Positions 1-6,615 of a stretch of DNA of 10,503 bases are shown one piece after another. The stretch is from Lachnospiraceae bacterium (GTDB lineage Bacteria; Bacillota; Clostridia; Lachnospirales; Lachnospiraceae): assembly GCA_017404585.1 (NCBI GenBank), contig JAFRCB010000112.1, positions 1 through 10,503 of the forward strand, given 5' to 3'. A model generated the notes under the pieces. That model did no database searches and was not told where the DNA came from. It saw only the letters and a list, made by a program, of their open reading frames with translations. The position numbers were made by a program, and so were the translations under genes. How positions within the stretch are numbered: the stretch's first letter is position 1; the number at the start of each line of letters is the position of its first letter.

Positions 1-529
1 ACTGATGCATGATAACGTCCTGTCCATATTCGACCTCACAGGCGGGAAGATTCTCCCGGGCAAAAACATATTGAAGCTTGCCGGCCTGGGGATAAGTCAC
101 CCGGATCACAAGCTCCGTCCCGCGTATGACTTCGATGATCTCCGCATTTTCCAGCGCTGCCTTTACCGCCGCGGTGTAAGCGCGCACAAGACCGCCGGTG
201 CCCAGCAGGGTACCGCCGAAGTATCTCGTCACCACACAGGCGGTGTAGTGCAGCCCGGCACCTGAAAGGACCTCCAGCATCGGCTTTCCGGCAGTCCCGC
301 CGGGTTCACCGTCATCGTTCGACCTCACGATCTCCTCCGGTGTTCCCGGAGTGCCTGTAACACAGGCAAAACAATTGTGTCTTGCGTCATAGTATTTTTT
401 TCTGGCCGCGGCAAGATAAGATTCCGCCTCCTCCAGAGTTTCCGCATGATAGACCGCGCCGATAAATCTGGATTTTTTCTCAACATATTCTCCCTGTCCG
501 CTTGTTCGGATTGTCTTATAGCTGTCCAT
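1..529 (-). CDS. YigZ/IMPACT family protein, 3' end cut by window edge
   Basis: This is a partial gene: 176 codons are visible, from ATG at 529 to the left edge, and the C-terminus is missing. Family members usually have about 200-215 residues. Translating the minus strand gives the family signatures: SRFIG near residue 20, RHNCFAC at 50-56, NDDGEPGGTAGKPML at 71-85, and VVTRYFGGTLLGTGGLVRAY at 99-118. These mark the N-terminal UPF0029/IMPACT fold. The last 40 or so residues would begin the C-terminal DUF1949 ferredoxin-like domain. The biochemical role of bacterial YigZ is not settled; eukaryotic IMPACT modulates GCN2-dependent translation control, but that should not be transferred here. 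A GGAG stands 4 bases before the ATG. The gene lies 99 bases downstream of uvrC on the same strand, so it could be read through from uvrC or use the weak promoter in the gap. Family assignment is very secure; function is open. Confidence 0.93.
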   Translation of the reverse strand, partial: MDSYKTIRTSGQGEYVEKKSRFIGAVYHAETLEEAESYLAAARKKYYDARHNCFACVTGTPGTPEEIVRSNDDGEPGGTAGKPMLEVLSGAGLHYTACVVTRYFGGTLLGTGGLVRAYTAAVKAALENAEIIEVIRGTELVIRVTYPQAGKLQYVFARENLPACEVEYGQDVIMHQ

Positions 530-567
530 AAATCTCCACTCTTTAATTCGCAGCGCTCTTTTGCGCA

Positions 568-597
568 CTTTTATCATTAAGACCCGCTTACTGTCGT
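568..597 (-). promoter_or_regulatory. possible promoter for the YigZ-family gene
   Basis: On the minus strand the -35 candidate ACGACA (597-592) is 18 bases from TAAAAG (573-568). A TG one base before the -10 makes it an extended -10. Both hexamers match sigma-A consensus at only 4 of 6 positions. It would start transcription about 30 bases before the ATG at 529. Weak support; read-through from uvrC is the alternative. Confidence 0.3.
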
Positions 598-605
598 TTA
601 CTGTC
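586..605. repeat. tandem 10-bp repeat in the uvrC-yigZ gap
   Basis: Two directly adjacent copies of G(C/T)TTACTGTC occupy 586-595 and 596-605, differing at one base. The 10-bp period is one helical turn, so it could be a paired binding site near the candidate yigZ promoter. Two short copies may also be chance. Confidence 0.4.
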
Positions 606-628
606 ACATAAGCCCTTCTAAATCCAAC

Positions 629-2569
629 TTATATGTCGTCATCTTCTGTCACGACCGGTCCCCGGTCCGCGGCGTGGAAGAAGTCATATACGCTCCTTGC
701 CGATTTCGCGTTCATGGACGGCGCATGCAGAAGTTCCTCATATGAGGCGTCGCGAATTCTCTCCGCAGTCTTGAACGTACGGAGAAGTGCCTTTCGTCTT
801 GTAGGTCCGATGCCTTCGATTTCATCCAGGACTGAACGGACCTGACCTTTACTGCGCAGCTGCCTGTGATATTCAATGGCGAATCGATGGACTTCGTCCT
901 GTATCCTTGTGAGCAGCTTGAATCCCTCAGAGTCTGACGCTATCGGGATTTCCCTGTCATTATAATACAGCCCCCTCGTCCTGTGATAATCGTCTTTCAC
1001 CATACCGGCGACCGGTATGTCAAAACCGACCTTCTCAAGAACCGCAAGAGCGGTATGGACCTGGCCTTTTCCGCCGTCCATCAGAATAATGTCGGGCAGA
1101 TCAGTGAATCCTTCCGAACCTTCTCTGGCTCTCATAAAGCGCCTGGTGAGCACCTCGTCCATACTGGCGTAGTCGTCGGGTCCGACGACCCATTTGATCT
1201 TGAACTTCCTGTAATCGTTCTTTTTCGGCTTTCCCTTCACGTACACGACCATGGAGCCGACAGAGTCAAATCCGCTGATATTGGAAATATCATAGGATTC
1301 TATGCGGTCAGCTCTCTCAAGTCCGAGCAGGGAGGCGATTTCCTTTACCGCACCGATAGTTCTCAGTTCTTCCCGCTTCAACCTCTCCCTGTCCCGGGAC
1401 AGCACCATCTCCGCGTTCTCATGAGCCAGCGCTACAAGCTTTTCTTTCATACCTTTCTGCGGGATCCGTATCCTGACTTTGGATCCCCGCTTATTGGAAA
1501 GCCATTCGGAGAGCAGTTCTCGGTCGGGAATGTCATATTCAAGCATAAGCTCTTTGGGAACAAACGGCGTGCCCGAATAATACTGTGATATAAAGCTTGC
1601 AATCACACATGCGGGATCGTCTGTGTCATCGGCTGTCAGGAAAAAATGCTCTCTGCCTATCAGCTTGCCCTCACGCACAAAAAAGACCTGCACGACAGCA
1701 TTCCTGGTCCCTGTTAGATCGGGACTGATATTTGACTCATCTGTGAGCACAAGTCCTGCCTGTTCCGGGGTATCCATCGCGATCGCAATGATATCCCTGT
1801 CGTCCCCATCGGAGCCGGTTATCTTCTGGCGTTCGCCGATCTGTCTTATGCTCTCGATGAGGTCTCTTATTTCTGCCGCTTCCTCATATCTCATTTCCAT
1901 CGAGGCGGTCATCATTTTTTCGGTGAGCCGGTCGATCTCCTCCTGATAATGCCCCTTGAGAAAATCCAGCATGCGCTTTATATTCTCTCCGTAAGCCTCT
2001 CTGGTGATATATCCCTGGCACGGTGCGGGACATTGACCGATGTGGTAATAAAGACACGGTCTGTCCTTCCCTGTGTCCTGAGGCAGTTTTTTAGAACATG
2101 TCCGGATGTGATAAAGCTTTCGAAGCAGCTCTATGATATCTCTGACCGCTGTCGAGTTCGTATAAGGACCGAAATACCTTGAGGTATCCTTTTTCATGCT
2201 TCTGGCGATCATAATGCGCGGAAAGTCTTCGCCTGCAGTAACTTTAATGTACGGATAACTCTTGTCATCCTTCAGCATAGTATTATATTTCGGTCTGTGT
2301 TCCTTGATAAGATTGGATTCAAGGACAAGGGCCTCAAGCTCGCTCGACGTGACAATATACTCAAAGCGCTCAATATTCTTCACCATGCGCATGATCTTCG
2401 GACTCTTTTTATAGCCTGTCTGAAAATACTGACGCACACGGTTCTTAAGGCTTACGGCCTTTCCTACATAGATAAGATCGTCATGCATATCATGCATGAT
2501 ATACACTCCGGGGCTCCCGGGCAGCTTTTTCAGTTCTTCCTCTATATTAAAATCTTTGTTATCGCTCAT
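629..2569 (-). CDS. uvrC: UvrC, excinuclease ABC subunit C
   Basis: UvrC is the dual nuclease of nucleotide excision repair. Recruited by UvrB at a lesion, it cuts the damaged strand on the 3' and then the 5' side. All expected parts are present in 646 residues. The GIY-YIG nuclease has GVY at 21-23 and YVGKA at 34-38, with Arg44 and Glu77 in the catalytic positions. Cys158, Cys172, Cys180 and Cys184 fit the known Fe-S cluster ligands. A UVR motif for UvrB contact lies at about 213-245. The RNase H-like nuclease has SYDIS (Asp427), MDGGKGQ (Asp498) and His561. Tandem helix-hairpin-helix motifs occupy about 577-637. Residues about 266-290 look like an extra segment compared with typical UvrC. 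The start at 2569 precedes the GIY-YIG domain by the usual short distance, but its ribosome site is poor: only GAAGA is close, while AAAGGA lies about 16 bases upstream. It has its own promoter. Confidence 0.98.
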   Translation of the reverse strand: MSDNKDFNIEEELKKLPGSPGVYIMHDMHDDLIYVGKAVSLKNRVRQYFQTGYKKSPKIMRMVKNIERFEYIVTSSELEALVLESNLIKEHRPKYNTMLKDDKSYPYIKVTAGEDFPRIMIARSMKKDTSRYFGPYTNSTAVRDIIELLRKLYHIRTCSKKLPQDTGKDRPCLYYHIGQCPAPCQGYITREAYGENIKRMLDFLKGHYQEEIDRLTEKMMTASMEMRYEEAAEIRDLIESIRQIGERQKITGSDGDDRDIIAIAMDTPEQAGLVLTDESNISPDLTGTRNAVVQVFFVREGKLIGREHFFLTADDTDDPACVIASFISQYYSGTPFVPKELMLEYDIPDRELLSEWLSNKRGSKVRIRIPQKGMKEKLVALAHENAEMVLSRDRERLKREELRTIGAVKEIASLLGLERADRIESYDISNISGFDSVGSMVVYVKGKPKKNDYRKFKIKWVVGPDDYASMDEVLTRRFMRAREGSEGFTDLPDIILMDGGKGQVHTALAVLEKVGFDIPVAGMVKDDYHRTRGLYYNDREIPIASDSEGFKLLTRIQDEVHRFAIEYHRQLRSKGQVRSVLDEIEGIGPTRRKALLRTFKTAERIRDASYEELLHAPSMNAKSARSVYDFFHAADRGPVVTEDDDI

Positions 2570-2661
2570 TCTTCAGCCGGTCGGCATCCTTTACTCTTTT
2601 TACACTTTCCGTTTAATATGCCGCCCACTGGAGACAGACGGAAATATGTTTCAGTATTCCG

Positions 2662-2691
2662 ATTATAACACGCAGACAGTATAGTCCGCAA
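2662..2691 (-). promoter_or_regulatory. sigma-A-type promoter for uvrC
   Basis: Reading the minus strand, TTGCGG (2691-2686) is followed after 18 bases by a perfect TATAAT (2667-2662). TGT directly before it gives a complete extended -10, TGTTATAAT. Transcription should start near 2655, leaving a leader of about 85 bases. The promoter lies just after the peptidase terminator, which argues that uvrC is an independent unit. Confidence 0.7.
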
Positions 2692-2710
2692 TTCACGCAT
2701 AATACAGCAT

Positions 2711-2746
2711 AGCATAAGATAAGGGGCCGTCTTACGCGACAGCCCC
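2711..2746 (-). terminator. terminator after the SLH peptidase gene
   Basis: On the minus strand GGGGCTGTC (2746-2738) pairs with GACGGCCCC (2731-2723): nine pairs including one G-U, around the six-base loop GCGTAA. The following tail TTATCTTATGCT is T-rich but has no long uninterrupted T run, so termination may be incomplete. It starts about 25 bases after the peptidase stop codon. Confidence 0.7.
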
Positions 2747-2770
2747 AAATAGTCCGGGAAGTGTTCCGTC

Positions 2771-3307
2771 TCACTGTTTTCTCAAATTATACAGGAATTT
2801 AATGATCTGGCCGCGTGTACAGTTCTTGTTGACTCCGAATGTTCCGTCGGCAAATCCTTTGGTGATTCCCTTCTGATATCCGTAAAGAATCGCCTTATAG
2901 TAAGTATGCTGTTTTGGGACGTCACTGAACGGCGAGACGGCAGATGCCCTGGGTGCCGGTCTCCCCAGATATTTCCATATGAACATCATGATATGTCCCC
3001 TTGTGCAGGTCACGTTCATACGAAAAGTACCGTCGCTGTAACCTCCGGCAATACCTTTCTGGTATGCCCACAATATAGGCTTGTAAAATGCGCCTGACTT
3101 AGGTACATCACGGAAAGTAAGTGCCGGTGTCTGCTTCGGCTCCGGTTTTCCCGCGAAGCACCACAGGAAACGTATCGCTTCCCCTCTGGTACAGGTCCTG
3201 TTTATTCCGAACGTGCCGTCACTGTAACCTCCGGCAATGCCGTTATCGGCAGCCCAGTAGATCGCCTCGTAATAAGGATGAGCGGGGTCAAGAACATCTG
3301 AAAATAC
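2771..3307 (-). repeat. three SLH repeats within the peptidase gene
   Basis: The last 180 or so codons encode three imperfect copies of one module, spaced about 62-64 residues apart: (V/T)F(S/R)DV, then (A/G)xxxGI, then G(Y/F)(S/A)DGTF, then CTRGxxxxF. Each copy carries one Cys before TRG (residues 684, 746 and 808). In known SLH proteins three such modules form one wall-binding unit that recognises a secondary cell-wall polysaccharide, often pyruvylated. The third copy ends only a few residues before the stop codon. Confidence 0.88.
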
Positions 3308-5242
3308 TTTTCTCGTCGGCTTCGCGGTGCTGAGGGTCCTCGTCGCCGCACGGATTCGCAGCACTTCTCCGTCTCCATCCTCCGCCAGATCCATCCATCT
3401 GCCGCCGGGCTTTTTCACAAGACTTCTGCAGTATAGATTGTCAGTTTCAAAGAGAACATCACCGACCAGCTGTCGTCTCTGCGCTGAAAACGACTCCGTC
3501 TTTGTCCCCGCGTTCTCCACGACGATCGAATACCAGCTGCCCGCGCTCACCACGACTTCCCTCTGCAGACTGAAGGTGTTAAGCCCCGACCCGTTCATCC
3601 GGACAATCTGGCTCAGGGCCTTTCGTCCGCTCGTCGGATCGGCCGTGTCAAGAAGGTCGGTAAATATCGTTACTTTATATCTGGCATTACCGGTCCACGT
3701 ACACAGTGAGATTTCTCCGATGGCTTCGCCGCGTCCGGCTCCGGCCTTAACTTCGTAGATATTTGCACCGGCTGTCATGTTCTCACCGCTCACTGCGGAA
3801 ACCGGGTCAAAACAGCACGAATTACCCACCATTGCAAGTCCATCGTAGAAATACAGATTCGTATATTTTCTCTGTGATGTCTTCACCGCCGATGCAGACA
3901 CACATCCGAGCATTGTCGCGTTCTCATAGGATATGTAAAAATATCCGCCGTCGCCCCAGTCATCCCCCCAGGAGTTCCTGGCGACCCACGCTCCGTTCTT
4001 TCTCGGTCTGCCTGTGCCGTTGCCAAATTTCGACACTGCAAATGCATCATTCCAGCCCACCAGCGTGACCACGTGATTGGTCCTCCTGTTGACCGGATCA
4101 TAGTAACCGTTCGTTGTCAGATTTCTCGACGAATTTGCATAATACATGGAGACGGAGACAGCGCCGTTTTCCATGATCTCTCTCTTCACTTTGTCAACGC
4201 TGTAATCAAACGTCTCATAACTCTCGATTCCGGCGTAAGAGAGATAGGCTTTGCTCTTTGACGGCACTGCGGACGACTCCTTATAATGCACGTTCCCTTT
4301 TGAGTCGACCCACCTGGTGAGATAAAACGGAACGTCGGCCTCTCTGGCTATTCCCTGACCGGTGCTGAGTTCCTGAAGAAGATAGATCGGACTGCCGGAC
4401 GCATATCTGTAAGCCGTCGCTTCATCGGAATCCTGATAAATCATCTTCATATCCCCTGTATTCCGAAGGGGATCATTCTGTCTGTTAAAATAAAAATATG
4501 CCAGCTGCTCTTCAGACAGGTCAAGGGTATTTTTATTCTCACCGCTATATTTTTGGAGAAGCGATGTCTCCAAAATTGTTGCGGCGGAAAACGCCCAGCA
4601 GAGACCGGATGTGCCCTGATCTCTCACCGGCGTAAGGCGGGAAGTAATGTAGGAAGAGGGAATATTGGCTCCGACCAGTTCCTCCTCCACTGCCGGTACA
4701 TCTTCGTCGGGAGAGGGCGCATCGAACTCCTTAAGACTTTCATAGTATCTGGAAAACCTCTCTTCATCCTGCTCGTATGCGAGGGAGAGTTCCTGTTCCT
4801 TCTCATCACGTTCGTCTGCGCCGGGCTGCTCTTCTTCCCGGGATTCCGCCGTCTGCCGATCTTCTTCGCAGACCAGAGGTGCCGGCTGCTCCTCATACCG
4901 GTCTTCAAGTGCCGGCTGTTCCTCGTCCCGGTCCAAAAACATCGGCTGTTCGTCACCGCCGACCCCGAGTGCTTCCTGCTCTTCGAAGCCGGCTTCCGGG
5001 ACCTGCTGCTCCTCACCGCAGATTTCAGGAGCCGCCTGCTCCGCCTCTGCCTCCGTGAGTTCAGTCGCATCTCCCGACAGACTATCAGCCGGAGCCTCTT
5101 CCCACATTGAAGAATCCGCATCCGGAAGAAGCATCTTGTCCGCCTCGGAATACTGCGCACCCATGACGGGAGACACAGTCATAGTCAGCATAACGCAAAG
5201 AGCCGTAAGTATTAACACAAAGCGCTTTAAACTCTTACACAT
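2771..5242 (-). CDS. secreted C1A cysteine peptidase with lectin-like domain and three SLH repeats
   Basis: A predicted exported, wall-held papain-like protease of 823 residues. ATG at 5242 is chosen because AAGGAGA lies 7 bases upstream and a signal peptide follows directly (KR, hydrophobic core at about 8-27, likely cleavage near GAQ at 28-30). An in-frame ATG at 5308 would add 22 residues before the signal peptide. Order: signal peptide; a Glu/Gln-rich tract at 67-156 in nine 10-residue units; C1A peptidase at about 193-445; a lectin-like domain at about 455-632; SLH repeats at about 646-698, 709-763 and 771-823. The catalytic set is intact: Gln209 (RDQG), Cys215 (GLCWAF), His390 (NHVVTLVGW) and Asn423 (RNSWG). 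Each SLH repeat has (Y/F)xDGTF and then CTRG, where classical SLH has TRAE. The peptidase plus lectin-like order resembles Cwp84 of Clostridioides difficile, which matures the S-layer precursor but is anchored by CWB2 repeats. The real substrate is unknown; adhesion or peptide scavenging are alternatives. Confidence 0.93.
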   Translation of the reverse strand: MCKSLKRFVLILTALCVMLTMTVSPVMGAQYSEADKMLLPDADSSMWEEAPADSLSGDATELTEAEAEQAAPEICGEEQQVPEAGFEEQEALGVGGDEQPMFLDRDEEQPALEDRYEEQPAPLVCEEDRQTAESREEEQPGADERDEKEQELSLAYEQDEERFSRYYESLKEFDAPSPDEDVPAVEEELVGANIPSSYITSRLTPVRDQGTSGLCWAFSAATILETSLLQKYSGENKNTLDLSEEQLAYFYFNRQNDPLRNTGDMKMIYQDSDEATAYRYASGSPIYLLQELSTGQGIAREADVPFYLTRWVDSKGNVHYKESSAVPSKSKAYLSYAGIESYETFDYSVDKVKREIMENGAVSVSMYYANSSRNLTTNGYYDPVNRRTNHVVTLVGWNDAFAVSKFGNGTGRPRKNGAWVARNSWGDDWGDGGYFYISYENATMLGCVSASAVKTSQRKYTNLYFYDGLAMVGNSCCFDPVSAVSGENMTAGANIYEVKAGAGRGEAIGEISLCTWTGNARYKVTIFTDLLDTADPTSGRKALSQIVRMNGSGLNTFSLQREVVVSAGSWYSIVVENAGTKTESFSAQRRQLVGDVLFETDNLYCRSLVKKPGGRWMDLAEDGDGEVLRIRAATRTLSTAKPTRKVFSDVLDPAHPYYEAIYWAADNGIAGGYSDGTFGINRTCTRGEAIRFLWCFAGKPEPKQTPALTFRDVPKSGAFYKPILWAYQKGIAGGYSDGTFRMNVTCTRGHIMMFIWKYLGRPAPRASAVSPFSDVPKQHTYYKAILYGYQKGITKGFADGTFGVNKNCTRGQIIKFLYNLRKQ
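4775..5044 (-). repeat. 30-bp-period coding repeat, nine Glu/Gln-rich 10-residue units
   Basis: Residues 67-156 of the peptidase fall into nine units of exactly ten residues, most starting with (E/D)EQ: AEQAAPEICG, EEQQVPEAGF, EEQEALGVGG, DEQPMFLDRD, EEQPALEDRY, EEQPAPLVCE, EDRQTAESRE, EEQPGADERD and EKEQELSLAY. The (E/D)EQP core is kept while the other positions vary. In DNA this is a degenerate 30-bp tandem array; on the plus strand the recurring core is CTG(C/T)TC(C/T)TC. The tract sits where papain-type enzymes carry a propeptide. Confidence 0.85.
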
Positions 5243-5270
5243 GGCCGTATCTCCTTTATAGATTAAAAAT

Positions 5271-5310
5271 GTATGCATGTTCCAAAACAATATATGGACA
5301 TAATGCATAC
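5271..5310 (-). promoter_or_regulatory. 40-nt stem-loop in the peptidase leader
   Basis: The arms GTATGCAT (5271-5278) and ATGCATAC (5303-5310) are perfect 8-bp inverted repeats. Inside them TCCA (5281-5284) pairs with TGGA (5295-5298). In the peptidase transcript this would form a long interrupted hairpin near the 5' end, about 28 bases before the start codon and clear of the AAGGAGA site. It may stabilise the mRNA, or the arms may be half-sites for a DNA-binding protein. Confidence 0.6.
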
Positions 5311-5316
5311 AAACAA

Positions 5317-5343
5317 GTGCTATATATAGGTATATCTTAGCAC
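5317..5343. promoter_or_regulatory. operator-like dyad over the peptidase -10
   Basis: The perfect arms GTGCTA (5317-5322) and TAGCAC (5338-5343) flank a 15-base AT-rich centre that contains TATATA and TATAT. The dyad covers the -10 hexamer and the expected transcription start of the peptidase, a position suited to a repressor. No regulator is encoded in the window, so function is inference. Confidence 0.45.
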
Positions 5344-5362
5344 AAATTTTCTGATATTTACA
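5334..5362 (-). promoter_or_regulatory. probable promoter for the SLH peptidase
   Basis: On the minus strand TGTAAA (5362-5357) is 17 bases from TAAGAT (5339-5334), preceded by TGC to give an extended -10, TGCTAAGAT. The -35 is weak (3 of 6) but the extended -10 compensates. Expected start is near 5326, which places the 40-nt stem-loop close to the 5' end of the mRNA. Confidence 0.5.
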
Positions 5363-5395
5363 TAGTAATACGTATATTTAATAAACATGTAACAC

Positions 5396-5423
5396 TTTTC
5401 ACACTTATTTTACAGATTATAAT
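5396..5423 (+). promoter_or_regulatory. possible upstream promoter for hprK
   Basis: TTTTCA (5396-5401, 4 of 6 to consensus) is 16 bases from a perfect TATAAT (5418-5423). Transcription would begin near 5430 and leave a leader of about 245 bases before hprK. In that stretch (5430-5676) I found no convincing small gene, riboswitch or T-box, only short GATCC/GGATC-type inverted repeats. Confidence 0.45.
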
Positions 5424-5540
5424 TCAGAGCTGCCAGGATCCCGCACTCAAGGCAAAGCATGTGATCCGGGACAGGATCAGCCGGTACAAATCCAGGCAGA
5501 ATCCTCTCTGTCAGTGTTCCTGCGGGTACGAACTACGATA

Positions 5541-5569
5541 TTGTTTAATCCATCCTCATATGATAAACT
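5541..5569 (+). promoter_or_regulatory. probable proximal promoter for hprK-glcK
   Basis: TTGTTT (5541-5546) is 17 bases from TAAACT (5564-5569), with TGA directly before the -10 giving an extended -10. Transcription would begin near 5577, about 100 bases before the hprK start codon, and would serve both hprK and the overlapping glucokinase gene. Confidence 0.5.
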
Positions 5570-5676
5570 AAAAATATCATTGGGATCATCCGGGAATGTG
5601 TCAGATGGCACTGCCCGTCATCCCGCATCGGGTCTTAATAGCGAGACTTAAAAATAAAATGAAAAGAGGGTTCATA

Positions 5677-6615
5677 ATGAAGACTGTTGTTCAGCTCAGT
5701 AAGCTGGCAGAGGAAATGAAGCTAAAGAACCTGACCCCCGAAATCTGCATGGACGAGGTGGAAATCACCTCACAGGAAATTAACCGGCCTGCCCTGCAGC
5801 TTGCCGGGTACTATGAGCACTTTTCACATGAACGTGTCCAGATCATCGGCTATGTCGAGTATACCTACCTCATGCAGAAGGAAGAAGATGAGCGTTCGGT
5901 CTGTTTTGAGAGATTCATCTCCAGCGGCATACCCTGTGTCATTTTCACGACACTGACAGAGCCTACGGAGGATATGCTGTTCATCTGTAAAAAGTACAAT
6001 GTACCCGCTCTTGTCACTACGCGCACGACCAGTGCATTCATGGCAGAAATCATCAGATGGCTCGGCGTGGAACTGGCTCCCAGCATTTCGATCCACGGCG
6101 TTCTGGTCGATGTTTACGGCGAAGGTGTCCTGATCATGGGCGAGAGCGGAATAGGCAAGTCCGAAGCCGCACTCGAGCTTGTGCGCCGCGGACACCGCCT
6201 GGTCAGTGATGACGTTGTCATTATCCGCAAAGTATCTGACGCAACGCTGCTCGGCTGCGCGCCGGACGTCACCAAACATCTCATCGAACTCCGCGGCATC
6301 GGCATTATTGATGTTAAGACACTGTACGGCGTAGAGCACGTCAAGGATTCACAGGCCATTGACCTTGTTATCAAGCTCGAGGACTGGAGCCGTGAAAAAG
6401 AATACGATCGGCTCGGACTTGAAGAACAGACGACAGAGTTTCTCGGAAACAAGGTCACCTGCCACTCACTGCCGATCAGGCCCGGCCGCAATCTCGCTGT
6501 CATTGTGGAGACCGCAGCAGTCAATCACAGGCAGAAAAAAATGGGTTACAATGCTGCGCACGAACTCTACAGGCGTGTGCAGGAAAATATAATAAATAAG
6601 AGAGGTGACATCTGA
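5677..6615 (+). CDS. hprK: HPr kinase/phosphorylase
   Basis: This enzyme phosphorylates HPr on Ser46 using ATP or PPi and reverses the reaction with phosphate, setting carbon catabolite repression through P-Ser-HPr and CcpA in Firmicutes. ATG at 5677 gives 312 residues, the usual family length, with AGAGGG 6 bases upstream. The in-frame ATG at 5596 would add 27 residues that do not look like HprK. The N-terminal domain covers about 1-130. The catalytic domain has His140 (IHGVLVDVYG), the P-loop GESGIGKSE at 155-163, Asp178-Asp179, the family signature LIELRGIGIIDV at 202-213 and the IRPGRN loop at 267-272. All key residues are present, so it should be active; the family acts as a cytoplasmic hexamer. 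Its TGA overlaps the next ATG by one base. The HPr gene itself is not in the window. Confidence 0.97.
   Translation: MKTVVQLSKLAEEMKLKNLTPEICMDEVEITSQEINRPALQLAGYYEHFSHERVQIIGYVEYTYLMQKEEDERSVCFERFISSGIPCVIFTTLTEPTEDMLFICKKYNVPALVTTRTTSAFMAEIIRWLGVELAPSISIHGVLVDVYGEGVLIMGESGIGKSEAALELVRRGHRLVSDDVVIIRKVSDATLLGCAPDVTKHLIELRGIGIIDVKTLYGVEHVKDSQAIDLVIKLEDWSREKEYDRLGLEEQTTEFLGNKVTCHSLPIRPGRNLAVIVETAAVNHRQKKMGYNAAHELYRRVQENIINKRGDI

Noticed and set aside
553..566. GCGC-TCTTTT-GCGC hairpin as a uvrC terminator
   Set aside because: Only four pairs and no T run on the minus strand; it is probably part of the yigZ leader.
983..1588. Plus-strand open frame of 201 codons
   Set aside because: Lies wholly inside uvrC on the other strand, with no ribosome site and no recognisable domain.
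2566..2748. 60-codon minus-strand frame ending in an ATGA overlap with the uvrC start
   Set aside because: It begins with TTG inside the terminator hairpin, upstream of the uvrC promoter, and has no ribosome site. The overlap looks accidental.
4553..5160. Open frames of 185 codons (plus) and 178 codons (minus, other frame) over the repeat tract
   Set aside because: Both are by-products of the 30-bp coding repeat in the peptidase gene; the peptidase frame has the signal peptide and active site.
5243..5308. 22-residue extension ahead of the peptidase signal peptide
   Set aside because: It would place extra residues before a normal signal peptide and would translate through the leader stem-loop; the internal ATG has AAGGAGA at ideal spacing.
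5620..5640. CCCG-CAT-CGGG hairpin upstream of hprK as an attenuator
   Set aside because: Four pairs with a three-base loop and no following T run; not enough to call.
5596..5676. 27-residue N-terminal extension of HprK
   Set aside because: ATG at 5677 has a good AGAGGG site and gives the normal family length; the extension has no HprK features.
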